Shown: positions 1-5,460 of the stretch, piece by piece
Layout of the letters: every line of letters starts with the position of its first letter
Numbering within the stretch: position 1 is the first letter of the stretch
From: Caldifarciminota bacterium
Lineage (GTDB): Bacteria; Hydrothermota; Hydrothermia; S141-80
Assembly (NCBI GenBank): GCA_027053375.1
Contig: JALUJC010000352.1
Location: 1 to 6,554 of the forward strand
DNA: 6,554 bases
Direction: 5' to 3'
Notes under the pieces: model-generated
Seen by the model: only the letters and a program-made list of their open reading frames with translations
The model's database searches: none
What the model was told of the DNA's origin: nothing
Made by a program: the position numbers and the translations under genes

Positions 1-160
1 TTATACCCTGAAAAACGACTCCCTGCGTTTGTTGTGGCGTCTCCGGGACGGTTTCCGGCATGCCTATGATGCCCGGCTGCTCGGGAAAACCCTTTATCTC
101 GCAGTCGGTGGGGAGGGGTTCAAAGTCTTTCAGACCCCCGAGGGCCTTTTCGGGTCCTGA
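1..160 (+). CDS. C-terminal end of an unidentified protein, possibly beta-propeller repeat type (5' partial)
   Basis: An open frame enters from the left edge (first full codon at position 2) and runs 52 codons to a TGA at 158-160. The visible residues include a segment reading ARLLGKTLYLAVGGEGFKVF near the end. It has the pattern of a beta-strand, a Gly-Lys turn, a hydrophobic Tyr-Leu-Ala-Val strand, a Gly-Gly-x-Gly turn and another hydrophobic strand. That resembles one blade of LVIVD-type or other beta-propeller repeats, which are often extracytoplasmic, but one repeat is too little to assign a family. The frame has the same codon style as the genes downstream, and the hairpin right after its stop supports a real gene end. 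The function is unknown. The gene is probably in a separate transcription unit, because a promoter lies between it and the next gene. Confidence 0.6.
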   Translation, partial: YTLKNDSLRLLWRLRDGFRHAYDARLLGKTLYLAVGGEGFKVFQTPEGLFGS

Positions 161-194
161 CCGGTTCCCCCATGCATGATAGGCGGGGTGCCGG
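161..194 (+). terminator. Terminator-like hairpin after the upstream gene
   Basis: Starting one base after the TGA of the upstream gene, CCGGTTCCCC (161-170) can pair with GGGGTGCCGG (185-194). This gives eight Watson-Crick pairs, one G-T wobble and one T-T mismatch around a 14-nt loop. The loop contains the palindrome CATGCATG. The right arm is followed by TTTGATGGTCTTTT (195-208), an interrupted rather than continuous T-tract, so the efficiency of rho-independent termination is uncertain. Its position, just after a stop and just before a promoter, fits a terminator. Confidence 0.5.
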
Positions 195-195
195 T

Positions 196-224
196 TTGAT
201 GGTCTTTTCCTGCATCCGTATAAT
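196..224 (+). promoter_or_regulatory. Sigma-70-type promoter of the tal-htrA-mlaD-radA-yacL-gdhA operon
   Basis: A perfect consensus -10 box TATAAT (219-224) lies exactly 17 bp downstream of TTGATG (196-201), which matches four of six bases of the TTGACA consensus. Transcription would start near 231-232, leaving a leader of about 25 nt that carries a Shine-Dalgarno just before the GTG start at 257. It is the only good promoter I found in the window, and the genes downstream are packed too closely for obvious internal ones. The -35 box begins two bases after the terminator-like hairpin. I see no clear operator repeat around it. Confidence 0.75.
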
Positions 225-243
225 TCCCCAGATTCGACCAAAC

Positions 244-250
244 GGGGAGG
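244..250 (+). promoter_or_regulatory. Ribosome binding site fixing the GTG start of the transaldolase
   Basis: GGGGAGG at 244-250 lies six bases before the GTG at 257. No ATG, GTG or TTG lies in frame between the predicted transcription start and 257. The GTG also begins exactly at the conserved beta-strand with which this enzyme family starts (MKLFLDTA). Together these settle the start codon. Confidence 0.8.
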
Positions 251-256
251 TGTTGC

Positions 257-919
257 GTGAAACTGTTTCTGGATACAGCGCATTTGCCGGACATTGAAGA
301 GATGGTGGCCTGGGGTGTTGTGGATGGCGTGACCACCAATCCCACGTTGCTGTCCAGAGAAGAGGGGGATCCGCGGGAACTGCTGGTCAGGATCTGTGAG
401 ACCGTGAATGGACCCGTGTCCGCGGAAGTGGTGGCCACCGATGCAGAAGGCATGATTTCCGAGGGGAGAGAACTCGCCTCCCTTCATCCGCACATTGTGG
501 TCAAGATTCCCATGACCATTGAGGGGTTGAAGGCTACGCGCGTCCTTTCCCGGGAAGGAATCCGGGTGAACATGACGTTGATCTTCACCGCAACCCAGGC
601 ATGGCTTGCAGCGAAAGCCGGCGCCCGATACCTTTCTCCTTTTCTCGGACGACTGGATGACATTTCCACCCCTTCCATGGAGATGCTGGCGGGATTGCTG
701 GACATCCTGGACCATGGAGACTATGAAGCGGAGGTGCTGGTGGCATCGGTCCGTCATCCCGTTCATGTCCTCGAAGCGGGACGTCTGGGTGCCCATGTGG
801 TGACCGTTCCCCCCAAAGTGCTCCGTCAGCTGGTGCGTCATCCGCTGACGGATATCGGGGTGGAAAAGTTTCTCCAGGACTGGAAGAAAGTGGAAGCCCG
901 AATGCAGCAGGGCGCATAA
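257..919 (+). CDS. tal: Transaldolase, small TalC/fructose-6-phosphate aldolase-like subfamily
   Basis: A cytoplasmic Schiff-base enzyme predicted to move a dihydroxyacetone unit between sugar phosphates in the non-oxidative pentose phosphate pathway (sedoheptulose-7-P + glyceraldehyde-3-P to erythrose-4-P + fructose-6-P). The 220 residues match the usual length of about 215-220 for this compact (beta/alpha)8 subfamily. Visible motifs in order are LDTA (5-8), GVTTNPT (24-30), AEVVATDAEGM (56-66), VVKIPMT with the catalytic Lys83, NMTLIF with Thr107, SPFLGRLDDI (127-136) and ASVRHP (163-168). Compared with E. coli fructose-6-phosphate aldolase, Glu57 replaces Gln59 and Phe129 replaces Tyr131. 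Both are the transaldolase states, as in TalB Glu96 and Phe178. Arg132, Ser164 and Arg166 fit the phosphate-binding positions. It is the first gene after the promoter and uses a GTG start. Family identity is very secure; the exact substrate preference is inferred. Confidence 0.95.
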   Translation: MKLFLDTAHLPDIEEMVAWGVVDGVTTNPTLLSREEGDPRELLVRICETVNGPVSAEVVATDAEGMISEGRELASLHPHIVVKIPMTIEGLKATRVLSREGIRVNMTLIFTATQAWLAAKAGARYLSPFLGRLDDISTPSMEMLAGLLDILDHGDYEAEVLVASVRHPVHVLEAGRLGAHVVTVPPKVLRQLVRHPLTDIGVEKFLQDWKKVEARMQQGA

Positions 920-931
920 GGGATCAGGGAG

Positions 932-2326
932 ATGGGTCGTCTGGTGGGGGGTGGGTTTGTTTCCTTCAGTCTTCGGGCTGGTCGGGGATGGAGGATCGGG
1001 CTGGGATTGCTTCTGATCGCCACCACCCTGCAGGCACGTTCTGCGCTGGATGCTTTTGAACAGGAACTCATGGCGGTTGCCCGGAAGGTGAGTCCTGCCG
1101 TGGTCTCCATTTCTGCCATGAGTACGGAGGTCGTCCAGGCTCCATGGATGTCGGATCCCTTCTGGCAGTTCTTCTTTCCCCCGGAAACCATGACGCGAAA
1201 GGTCCAGAGTCTGGGGACAGGGGTGGTGCTATCCCCGTCAGGAGAGATTCTGACCAACGCCCATGTGGTGGAAAAAGCAGACAGTATCCTGGTGACCCTG
1301 CCTTCTGGAGAACAGTACCCCGCCCGTCTCATCGGTGTGGCCCATGTTTATGACCTTGCGCTCTTGAAAATCAGCCCCGAGCATCCTCTCAGGGCGGCAA
1401 AGCTCGGGAACTCCGACAGCCTCGCCATCGGGCAGGTGGTGCTGGCCCTGGGGAATCCTTTTGGGATCTATCTGGAAGATCTGGAACCCACGGTGACCAT
1501 GGGGGTTGTGTCTGCGCTGCACCGTACGCTGAAAGGACAACGGGATCGGAAGTACTACGACATGATCCAGACAGATGCTGCCATCAATCCCGGAAACTCC
1601 GGTGGACCGCTGGTCACGCTTTCTGGCGAAGTGGTGGGCATCAATACCTTCATTCTTTCCAGTTCGGGCGGGTCCGAGGGTGTGGGGTTCGCCATTCCCA
1701 TCAATACAGCACGGAAAGTGGTAAGAGAATTAAAAGCCTACGGTCGTGTGCGTCCGGTGGTGCTCGGTTTTCGGGTACAACCGCTCACCCCTTCGCTCAG
1801 AGAAGCCCTGGCTGTGCGGGGACATCGGGGCATCCTGATCCGGGATCTGCTGGAACGGCATCCCGCTGCCCGCACCCTGGAAGATGGGGATGTCCTTGTA
1901 GAACTGAATGGACGCCCCATTTATAACGTGGGGGATTTTCGAGATGTAACCTATGCGCTGGTTCCGGGGGATGTGCTCCGGGGGAAGGTCCTGCGTGATG
2001 GGAAGATCCGCTTTTTCCGCTTCGTGGTCCCGGAGCTTTCCCTTCCACCAGCGGACACCCTGTTCGGTGCCACGGTCCGCAGGGTGAATCAGGATCTTGC
2101 ATGGGTGCTGGAATATCCGGAAAAAAGCGGGTTGTATTTTGTGCGGGTGCCTTCCGGTTCGGTGGCGTCCCGCCTGGGATTTGAAACCGGGGATGTTCTG
2201 GTTTCTGTGAACCAGACACCGGTCCGCTCGGTGCGGGAGGTGCGCCGCATCGTCCAGCATGCGCGGAGAATTGTGTTCGTAATCTGGCGTCAGGGTCAGC
2301 GCCTGGTGCTCCAGTACTGGAGGTAA
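932..2326 (+). CDS. htrA: HtrA/DegP-family exported serine protease with two PDZ domains
   Basis: A 464-residue periplasmic trypsin-like protease/chaperone (Do/DegP family) that degrades or refolds damaged envelope proteins. The N-terminus has a basic region (Arg15-Arg21), a hydrophobic core (about 22-33) and small residues near 35-38, so it is a Sec signal peptide or an uncleaved anchor. The protease domain (about 45-262) has the complete triad: His111 in TNAHVV, Asp141 in YDLALLKI and Ser223 in NPGNSGGPLV. GNPFG (174-178) and GVGFAIPI (250-257) are also family hallmarks. PDZ1 spans about 275-367 and PDZ2 about 375-460; each carries a Gly-Asp-x-Leu-Val motif (319-323 and 420-424). The LA-loop region is short, with DPFW followed by an FFFPPE stretch, closer to DegQ/HtrA than to E. 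coli DegP. AAGGGA at 918-923, eight bases before the ATG, supports this start; a GTG at 944 is a weaker alternative. It lies 12 bp after tal and 2 bp before the MCE gene. Confidence 0.95.
   Translation: MGRLVGGGFVSFSLRAGRGWRIGLGLLLIATTLQARSALDAFEQELMAVARKVSPAVVSISAMSTEVVQAPWMSDPFWQFFFPPETMTRKVQSLGTGVVLSPSGEILTNAHVVEKADSILVTLPSGEQYPARLIGVAHVYDLALLKISPEHPLRAAKLGNSDSLAIGQVVLALGNPFGIYLEDLEPTVTMGVVSALHRTLKGQRDRKYYDMIQTDAAINPGNSGGPLVTLSGEVVGINTFILSSSGGSEGVGFAIPINTARKVVRELKAYGRVRPVVLGFRVQPLTPSLREALAVRGHRGILIRDLLERHPAARTLEDGDVLVELNGRPIYNVGDFRDVTYALVPGDVLRGKVLRDGKIRFFRFVVPELSLPPADTLFGATVRRVNQDLAWVLEYPEKSGLYFVRVPSGSVASRLGFETGDVLVSVNQTPVRSVREVRRIVQHARRIVFVIWRQGQRLVLQYWR
2319..2323 (+). promoter_or_regulatory. 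Ribosome binding site of the MCE gene, overlapping the end of htrA
   Basis: GGAGG at 2319-2323 lies inside the last sense codons of htrA, five bases before the ATG at 2329. The htrA stop TAA (2324-2326) sits between this site and the start. A ribosome finishing htrA therefore ends right on the next initiation site, which favours coupled translation. Confidence 0.75.
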
Positions 2327-2328
2327 GG

Positions 2329-3111
2329 ATGCGAGCGAATTATTTTAAAGTCGGACTGGTTTCCCTGCTTGCGATAGGGGTATTGCTGGGAGGATACTTT
2401 TATCTTACACGTTTTCGCTTTGCTCAGAAGCGGTATCACTATCGGGTCAGCTTTCACGATGTGGCCCGAATCAATGAGGGGGATCTGGTCACCGTGATGG
2501 GGGTTCCCAAGGGTCGCATCGGGAAGATCGAGGTCTATCAGGACAGTGTGGTGGCATGGATTACGCTGGATGATTTCCCGCTCCGGGAAGGTGCGGAAGC
2601 CTGGGTGGAGACCCAGGGCCTCGTGGGGCAGTTTCGGCTGACCCTTTCCCCCGGAAAAGGACGCGAACTTCCTGACAACGCCCTGATCCGGGGACACAGT
2701 CCCCGGGGACTGGCCGAGGTCCTTTCGTCCATGGGGGAGGTGATGGAAGGCCTGGACACCACCTTTATGAAGATCAACCAGCTGATTGATTCGGTACAGA
2801 TCGCCCTGGGAGGGGCATTGATCACCTTTGAGCGGTCCAGTGCCCAGATTGAGCGTCTGACGGCCAACATCGCCCGGTTAATTGAACAGAATCAGGGCAA
2901 TCTGGATTCCACCCTGCGCTCCCTGCAGGCCCTTTCCCTCCGAACCGATTCACTTCTCGCACTGCTCCAGCATGGGGAAGGGAGTGTGCAGAAACTTCTT
3001 CGCGAAGATTCACTCTACCAGGAACTGCGCACCACGCTGCGATCTCTTGACAGTTTGCTGTTGGATCTACGTGCGCATCCCAAGCGCTACGTGAAGTTCA
3101 GCCTGTTCTGA
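2329..3111 (+). CDS. mlaD: MlaD/MCE-domain lipid-transport protein, membrane-anchored
   Basis: A 260-residue single-MCE-domain protein, the substrate-binding part of Mla-type ABC systems that move phospholipids or other lipids between inner and outer membranes. One N-terminal transmembrane helix (about 8-27) would anchor it in the inner membrane with the rest in the periplasm. The MCE domain covers about 36-114 and includes the typical GDLVTVMGVPKGRIGKIEVY region (51-70) and a Leu-Val-Gly strand (98-100). Residues about 127-250 are helical with regular Leu/Ile spacing, as in MCE proteins whose helices form a tube or needle. The C-terminus PKRYVKFSLF (251-260) resembles the conserved tail of FCB-group MCE proteins. 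No permease (MlaE) or ATPase (MlaF) gene is in the window, so its partners must be elsewhere. It starts 2 bp after htrA, and its stop overlaps the radA start by one base. The family is secure; the cargo is unknown. Confidence 0.9.
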   Translation: MRANYFKVGLVSLLAIGVLLGGYFYLTRFRFAQKRYHYRVSFHDVARINEGDLVTVMGVPKGRIGKIEVYQDSVVAWITLDDFPLREGAEAWVETQGLVGQFRLTLSPGKGRELPDNALIRGHSPRGLAEVLSSMGEVMEGLDTTFMKINQLIDSVQIALGGALITFERSSAQIERLTANIARLIEQNQGNLDSTLRSLQALSLRTDSLLALLQHGEGSVQKLLREDSLYQELRTTLRSLDSLLLDLRAHPKRYVKFSLF

Positions 3112-4478
3112 TGAAAACTCGAACCCAGTACCGTTGCACGAAGTGTGGCTATGTCAGCATTCAATGGTTCGGCCGATGTCCCAACTGTGAGTCCTGGAAT
3201 ACCCTGGAAGAGGAAGAGGTTCCCGTAAAGGAGGGGCATCGGAGCTGGATCCTGCCCGAGGAAGGGGTGACCCCGGCTACACCGGTCCCGCTTTCCCAGG
3301 TCCCCATGGAGGATGTATCCAGGATTGCCACGGGGATTCAGGAGGTGGACCGGGTGCTCGGGGGTGGGCTGGTACCGGGGAGTTTCCTGATCGTGAGTGG
3401 GGATCCTGGTGTGGGGAAATCCACGCTGTTGCTGCAGATGGCCGGGGATCTTGCCCGTCAGAAGGACCGACGTGTGCTGTATGTGAGCGGTGAAGAGAGC
3501 CCCGCACAGGTTCGTCTGCGTGCCGAACGACTGGGGGTGCTGCAGGAGCGGGTCTTTTTGCTTGCTGAAACGGATATCCGGCGGATTCTTCATGCTGCCC
3601 GGAAGATTCAACCTTCCCTGGTGGTGGTGGATTCCATTCAGACCGTGCTGGACCCCGATGTGCCTGCTGCACCGGGAAGCGTGACCCAGGTTCGGGAATG
3701 CGGAACCGCCCTTTTGCAGTACGCCAAGCAGTATCAGGTGACGGTGATCGCGGTGGGCCATGTGACCAAAGAGGGCAACCTGGCGGGACCGCGTACGCTG
3801 GAACACATGGTGGATGGTGTGTTCTATCTGGAAGGGGATGCCGTGCTGGGCCTGCGGGTGCTCCGGGCGGTCAAGAACCGCTTTGGACCCACCTCGGAAA
3901 TCGGCATGCTGGAGATGACGGGGGAAGGGTTTCGGGAGCTTCCCGATGCCACGGCTTATTTTGTGGATCTGCAGCAGGAGCAGGGTGTGGGGGTCGCGGT
4001 GACCTCTCTCCTGGAGGGACAGCGTGCCTTTCTGGTGGAAATCCAGGCGCTTGTCACGCCCACTCCCTTTCCCGTTCCTCAACGGACGGTGACGGGATTT
4101 GATCCCAAACGGCTGGCCATGTTGCTGGCCATTGCGGATCGATACCTGGGCACGGAACTCCGGAAACTGGACGTGTTTCTTCAGGTTCTGGGAGGGTTCC
4201 GTATCCAGGAAACGGCCGCGGATCTGGCCATTCTGATGGCCCTGCTTTCTGCCTATCGTCGGATTCCCCTTCCCGCACGCACCCTCTTCCTCGGAGAACT
4301 GGATCTTTCCGGTACGGTGCGCACGATTCCCGGGATGGAACGACGGCTGAAAGAAGCCCAGCGTGTTGGGTTCACCCGGGCCTATCTTCCCCCCATGGGA
4401 AAACGCCTCCGGATCCGGGGGCTGCGGATCCGGCAGGTCCGATCTTTTCAGGAGGTCGCAGAAGATGTACTGGCTTAG
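3111..4478 (+). CDS. radA: DNA repair protein RadA/Sms
   Basis: A 455-residue RecA-like ATPase/helicase that promotes branch migration and processing of recombination intermediates together with RecA; 455 is the standard length. An N-terminal zinc finger uses Cys9, Cys12, Cys23 and Cys26. The ATPase core has Walker A GDPGVGKST (97-105), Walker B VVVDS (171-175) and the RadA-specific KNRFG motif (255-259). The C-terminal part (about 290-455) is the Lon-protease-like domain, including the TGFDPKRLAMLLA (328-340) and GELDLSGTVR (395-404) regions. In this family that domain serves DNA binding and oligomerisation, and I see no Lon Ser-Lys protease dyad. The ATG sits in TGATG, overlapping the MCE stop by one base, and no clear Shine-Dalgarno precedes it. 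Initiation probably depends on ribosomes that have just terminated on the MCE gene. Its 3' end overlaps the next gene by 14 bp. Confidence 0.97.
   Translation: MKTRTQYRCTKCGYVSIQWFGRCPNCESWNTLEEEEVPVKEGHRSWILPEEGVTPATPVPLSQVPMEDVSRIATGIQEVDRVLGGGLVPGSFLIVSGDPGVGKSTLLLQMAGDLARQKDRRVLYVSGEESPAQVRLRAERLGVLQERVFLLAETDIRRILHAARKIQPSLVVVDSIQTVLDPDVPAAPGSVTQVRECGTALLQYAKQYQVTVIAVGHVTKEGNLAGPRTLEHMVDGVFYLEGDAVLGLRVLRAVKNRFGPTSEIGMLEMTGEGFRELPDATAYFVDLQQEQGVGVAVTSLLEGQRAFLVEIQALVTPTPFPVPQRTVTGFDPKRLAMLLAIADRYLGTELRKLDVFLQVLGGFRIQETAADLAILMALLSAYRRIPLPARTLFLGELDLSGTVRTIPGMERRLKEAQRVGFTRAYLPPMGKRLRIRGLRIRQVRSFQEVAEDVLA
4450..4455 (+). promoter_or_regulatory. Ribosome binding site fixing the start of the yacL-like gene
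   Basis: A perfect AGGAGG at 4450-4455, inside the radA coding sequence, lies nine bases before the ATG at 4465. It decides against the longer in-frame start at 4363. That start would add 34 residues of low-complexity Gly/Ser/Pro-rich sequence translated out of frame from radA. Confidence 0.85.
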
Positions 4479-5460
4479 AGGATTGTTTGTGGTTTTATTC
4501 GTGGTGGTCGGAGGCGTGCTCCTTTCCTCCTTTCATCTGCCTCCCGGCCTGGGGGTTCCCCTGTTGCTGATGGTAGCCCTGGGGATTGTGTTGCTGGAAG
4601 GGTTGCTGGAAAAAATCCACCCGCGTGATGCGCTGCCCTTTTTCGTCGGGCTTGCCTTTGCACTCTTTCTCGGAAGAGAAGGCGCCATGGCCATCGCGCG
4701 GTGGCCCGTTTTCCATGCGTACGCCCCACAGGTGTTCGTTCTTGCTTATCTGGCCATTGTGTATGTGATCCTGGCCTATGCTTTTGTGCATCGGGACCGG
4801 TTGACCTTTTTCCGCTGGTTTTATCAGCTGGAGGGTCCACGACGCAATTGCCGACCCAAAATCGTGGACACAAGTGCCATCATTGACGGCCGGCTCCTGG
4901 GTGTGGCGCGTACCGGGTTCCTCGAAGGTGAACTTATGATCCCGCGTTTCGTGATCGCGGAACTTCAACGGATTGCAGATTCCAAGGATCATCATCGGCG
5001 GACCAAGGGCCGGCGGGGGCTGGATCTGCTGAAAGAACTGCAAAAGTTGAAAACCCCCCGCGTGGTGATTATTCAGGACGAGGTTCCCGAGGCACGGGAC
5101 GTGGACAGCAAACTGGTGGTACTTTCCCGGAAAAGACGCGCAGCGCTGATCACCACAGATTACAACCTGAACAAAACAGCAGAAGTCCAGGGTGTGCGCG
5201 TGCTGAACATCAACGCCCTGGCGCAGGAATTGCGCCCCATTTTCCTCCCGGGAGATCGGTTCCGGTTGTTTGTTCAGCGTCAGGGAAAAGAGAGCAGTCA
5301 GGGTGTAGGCTATCTTGAGGATGGAACCATGGTGGTGGTGGAAGAGGGTGCGCCGTATATCGGGGAGGAGATTGATGTGGAGGTCGTCACGGTTCTTCAA
5401 TCGGATACCGGGCGTCTCATCTTTGTACGACCGCTACCCCAAAAGGAGAAAGAACGATGA
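4465..5460 (+). CDS. yacL: YacL-like integral membrane PIN-TRAM domain protein (predicted ribonuclease)
   Basis: A 331-residue protein with four predicted transmembrane helices (about 5-21, 30-48, 57-75 and 88-108) and a cytoplasmic C-terminal half. The PIN nuclease domain (about 131-250) starts with PKIVDTSAIIDGR and shows the acidic metal-binding set Asp135, Glu166, Asp214 (VDSKL) and Asp232 (TTDYN). TRAM, a small OB-fold RNA-binding domain, follows at about 260-322 (starting near LRPIFLPGD). The architecture and motifs match Bacillus YacL and its relatives, thought to be membrane-tethered RNases, although the substrate is not settled. The acidic residues are intact, so activity is plausible. 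It overlaps radA by 14 bp and the gdhA start by 4 bp (ATGA). In Bacillus the order is radA-disA-yacL; here disA is missing between them. The family call is strong; the enzymatic role is inferred. Confidence 0.92.
   Translation: MYWLRGLFVVLFVVVGGVLLSSFHLPPGLGVPLLLMVALGIVLLEGLLEKIHPRDALPFFVGLAFALFLGREGAMAIARWPVFHAYAPQVFVLAYLAIVYVILAYAFVHRDRLTFFRWFYQLEGPRRNCRPKIVDTSAIIDGRLLGVARTGFLEGELMIPRFVIAELQRIADSKDHHRRTKGRRGLDLLKELQKLKTPRVVIIQDEVPEARDVDSKLVVLSRKRRAALITTDYNLNKTAEVQGVRVLNINALAQELRPIFLPGDRFRLFVQRQGKESSQGVGYLEDGTMVVVEEGAPYIGEEIDVEVVTVLQSDTGRLIFVRPLPQKEKER
5443..5448 (+). promoter_or_regulatory. Ribosome binding site of the glutamate dehydrogenase gene
   Basis: AAGGAG at 5443-5448 lies eight bases before the ATG at 5457, within the last codons of the yacL-like gene. 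Start and stop overlap as ATGA (5457-5460). This gives the dehydrogenase both its own strong site and likely coupling to the gene before it. Confidence 0.8.

Noticed and set aside
133..156. A second short hairpin, GACCC with GGGTC, at the end of the upstream gene.
   Set aside because: It has only five pairs around a 14-nt loop, lies inside coding sequence and has no T-tract after it.
171..178. The 8-bp palindrome CATGCATG as a possible operator.
   Set aside because: It lies in the loop of the terminator-like hairpin, about 50 bases upstream of the predicted transcription start, and is not repeated. An 8-bp palindrome alone is not enough.
130..453. A 107-codon minus-strand frame spanning the intergenic region and the start of the transaldolase gene.
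   Set aside because: It crosses the promoter and hairpin, is low-complexity Ser/Thr-rich and overlaps a secure gene. I see no ribosome site or domain.
3087..4082. A 331-codon open frame on the minus strand opposite radA.
   Set aside because: It mirrors a gene with certain motifs on the + strand. The translation is rich in His, Gln, Pro and Arg with no recognisable domain, as expected for the complement of GC-biased coding sequence.
4409..4433. Two close copies of the palindrome CGGATCCGG.
   Set aside because: They encode the RIRGLRIR segment of RadA, where two similar Arg-Ile-Arg units use the same codons. There is no sign of a regulatory or mobile repeat.
4363..4464. A 34-residue N-terminal extension of the yacL-like protein from an ATG at 4363.
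   Set aside because: It lies wholly inside radA in another frame, reads as Gly/Ser/Pro-rich sequence with no family resemblance and has no Shine-Dalgarno. The ATG at 4465 has a perfect AGGAGG nine bases upstream and begins directly with the first membrane helix.
3978..4475. Possible protease activity of the Lon-like domain at the RadA C-terminus.
   Set aside because: RadA proteins carry this fold without the Lon Ser-Lys catalytic pair, and I see no such pair here. The domain is a normal part of the family.
4495..5400. A 301-codon open frame on the minus strand opposite the yacL-like gene.
   Set aside because: It is a shadow of a well-supported PIN-TRAM gene. Its His/Gln-rich composition, lack of a start signal and lack of motifs argue against coding.
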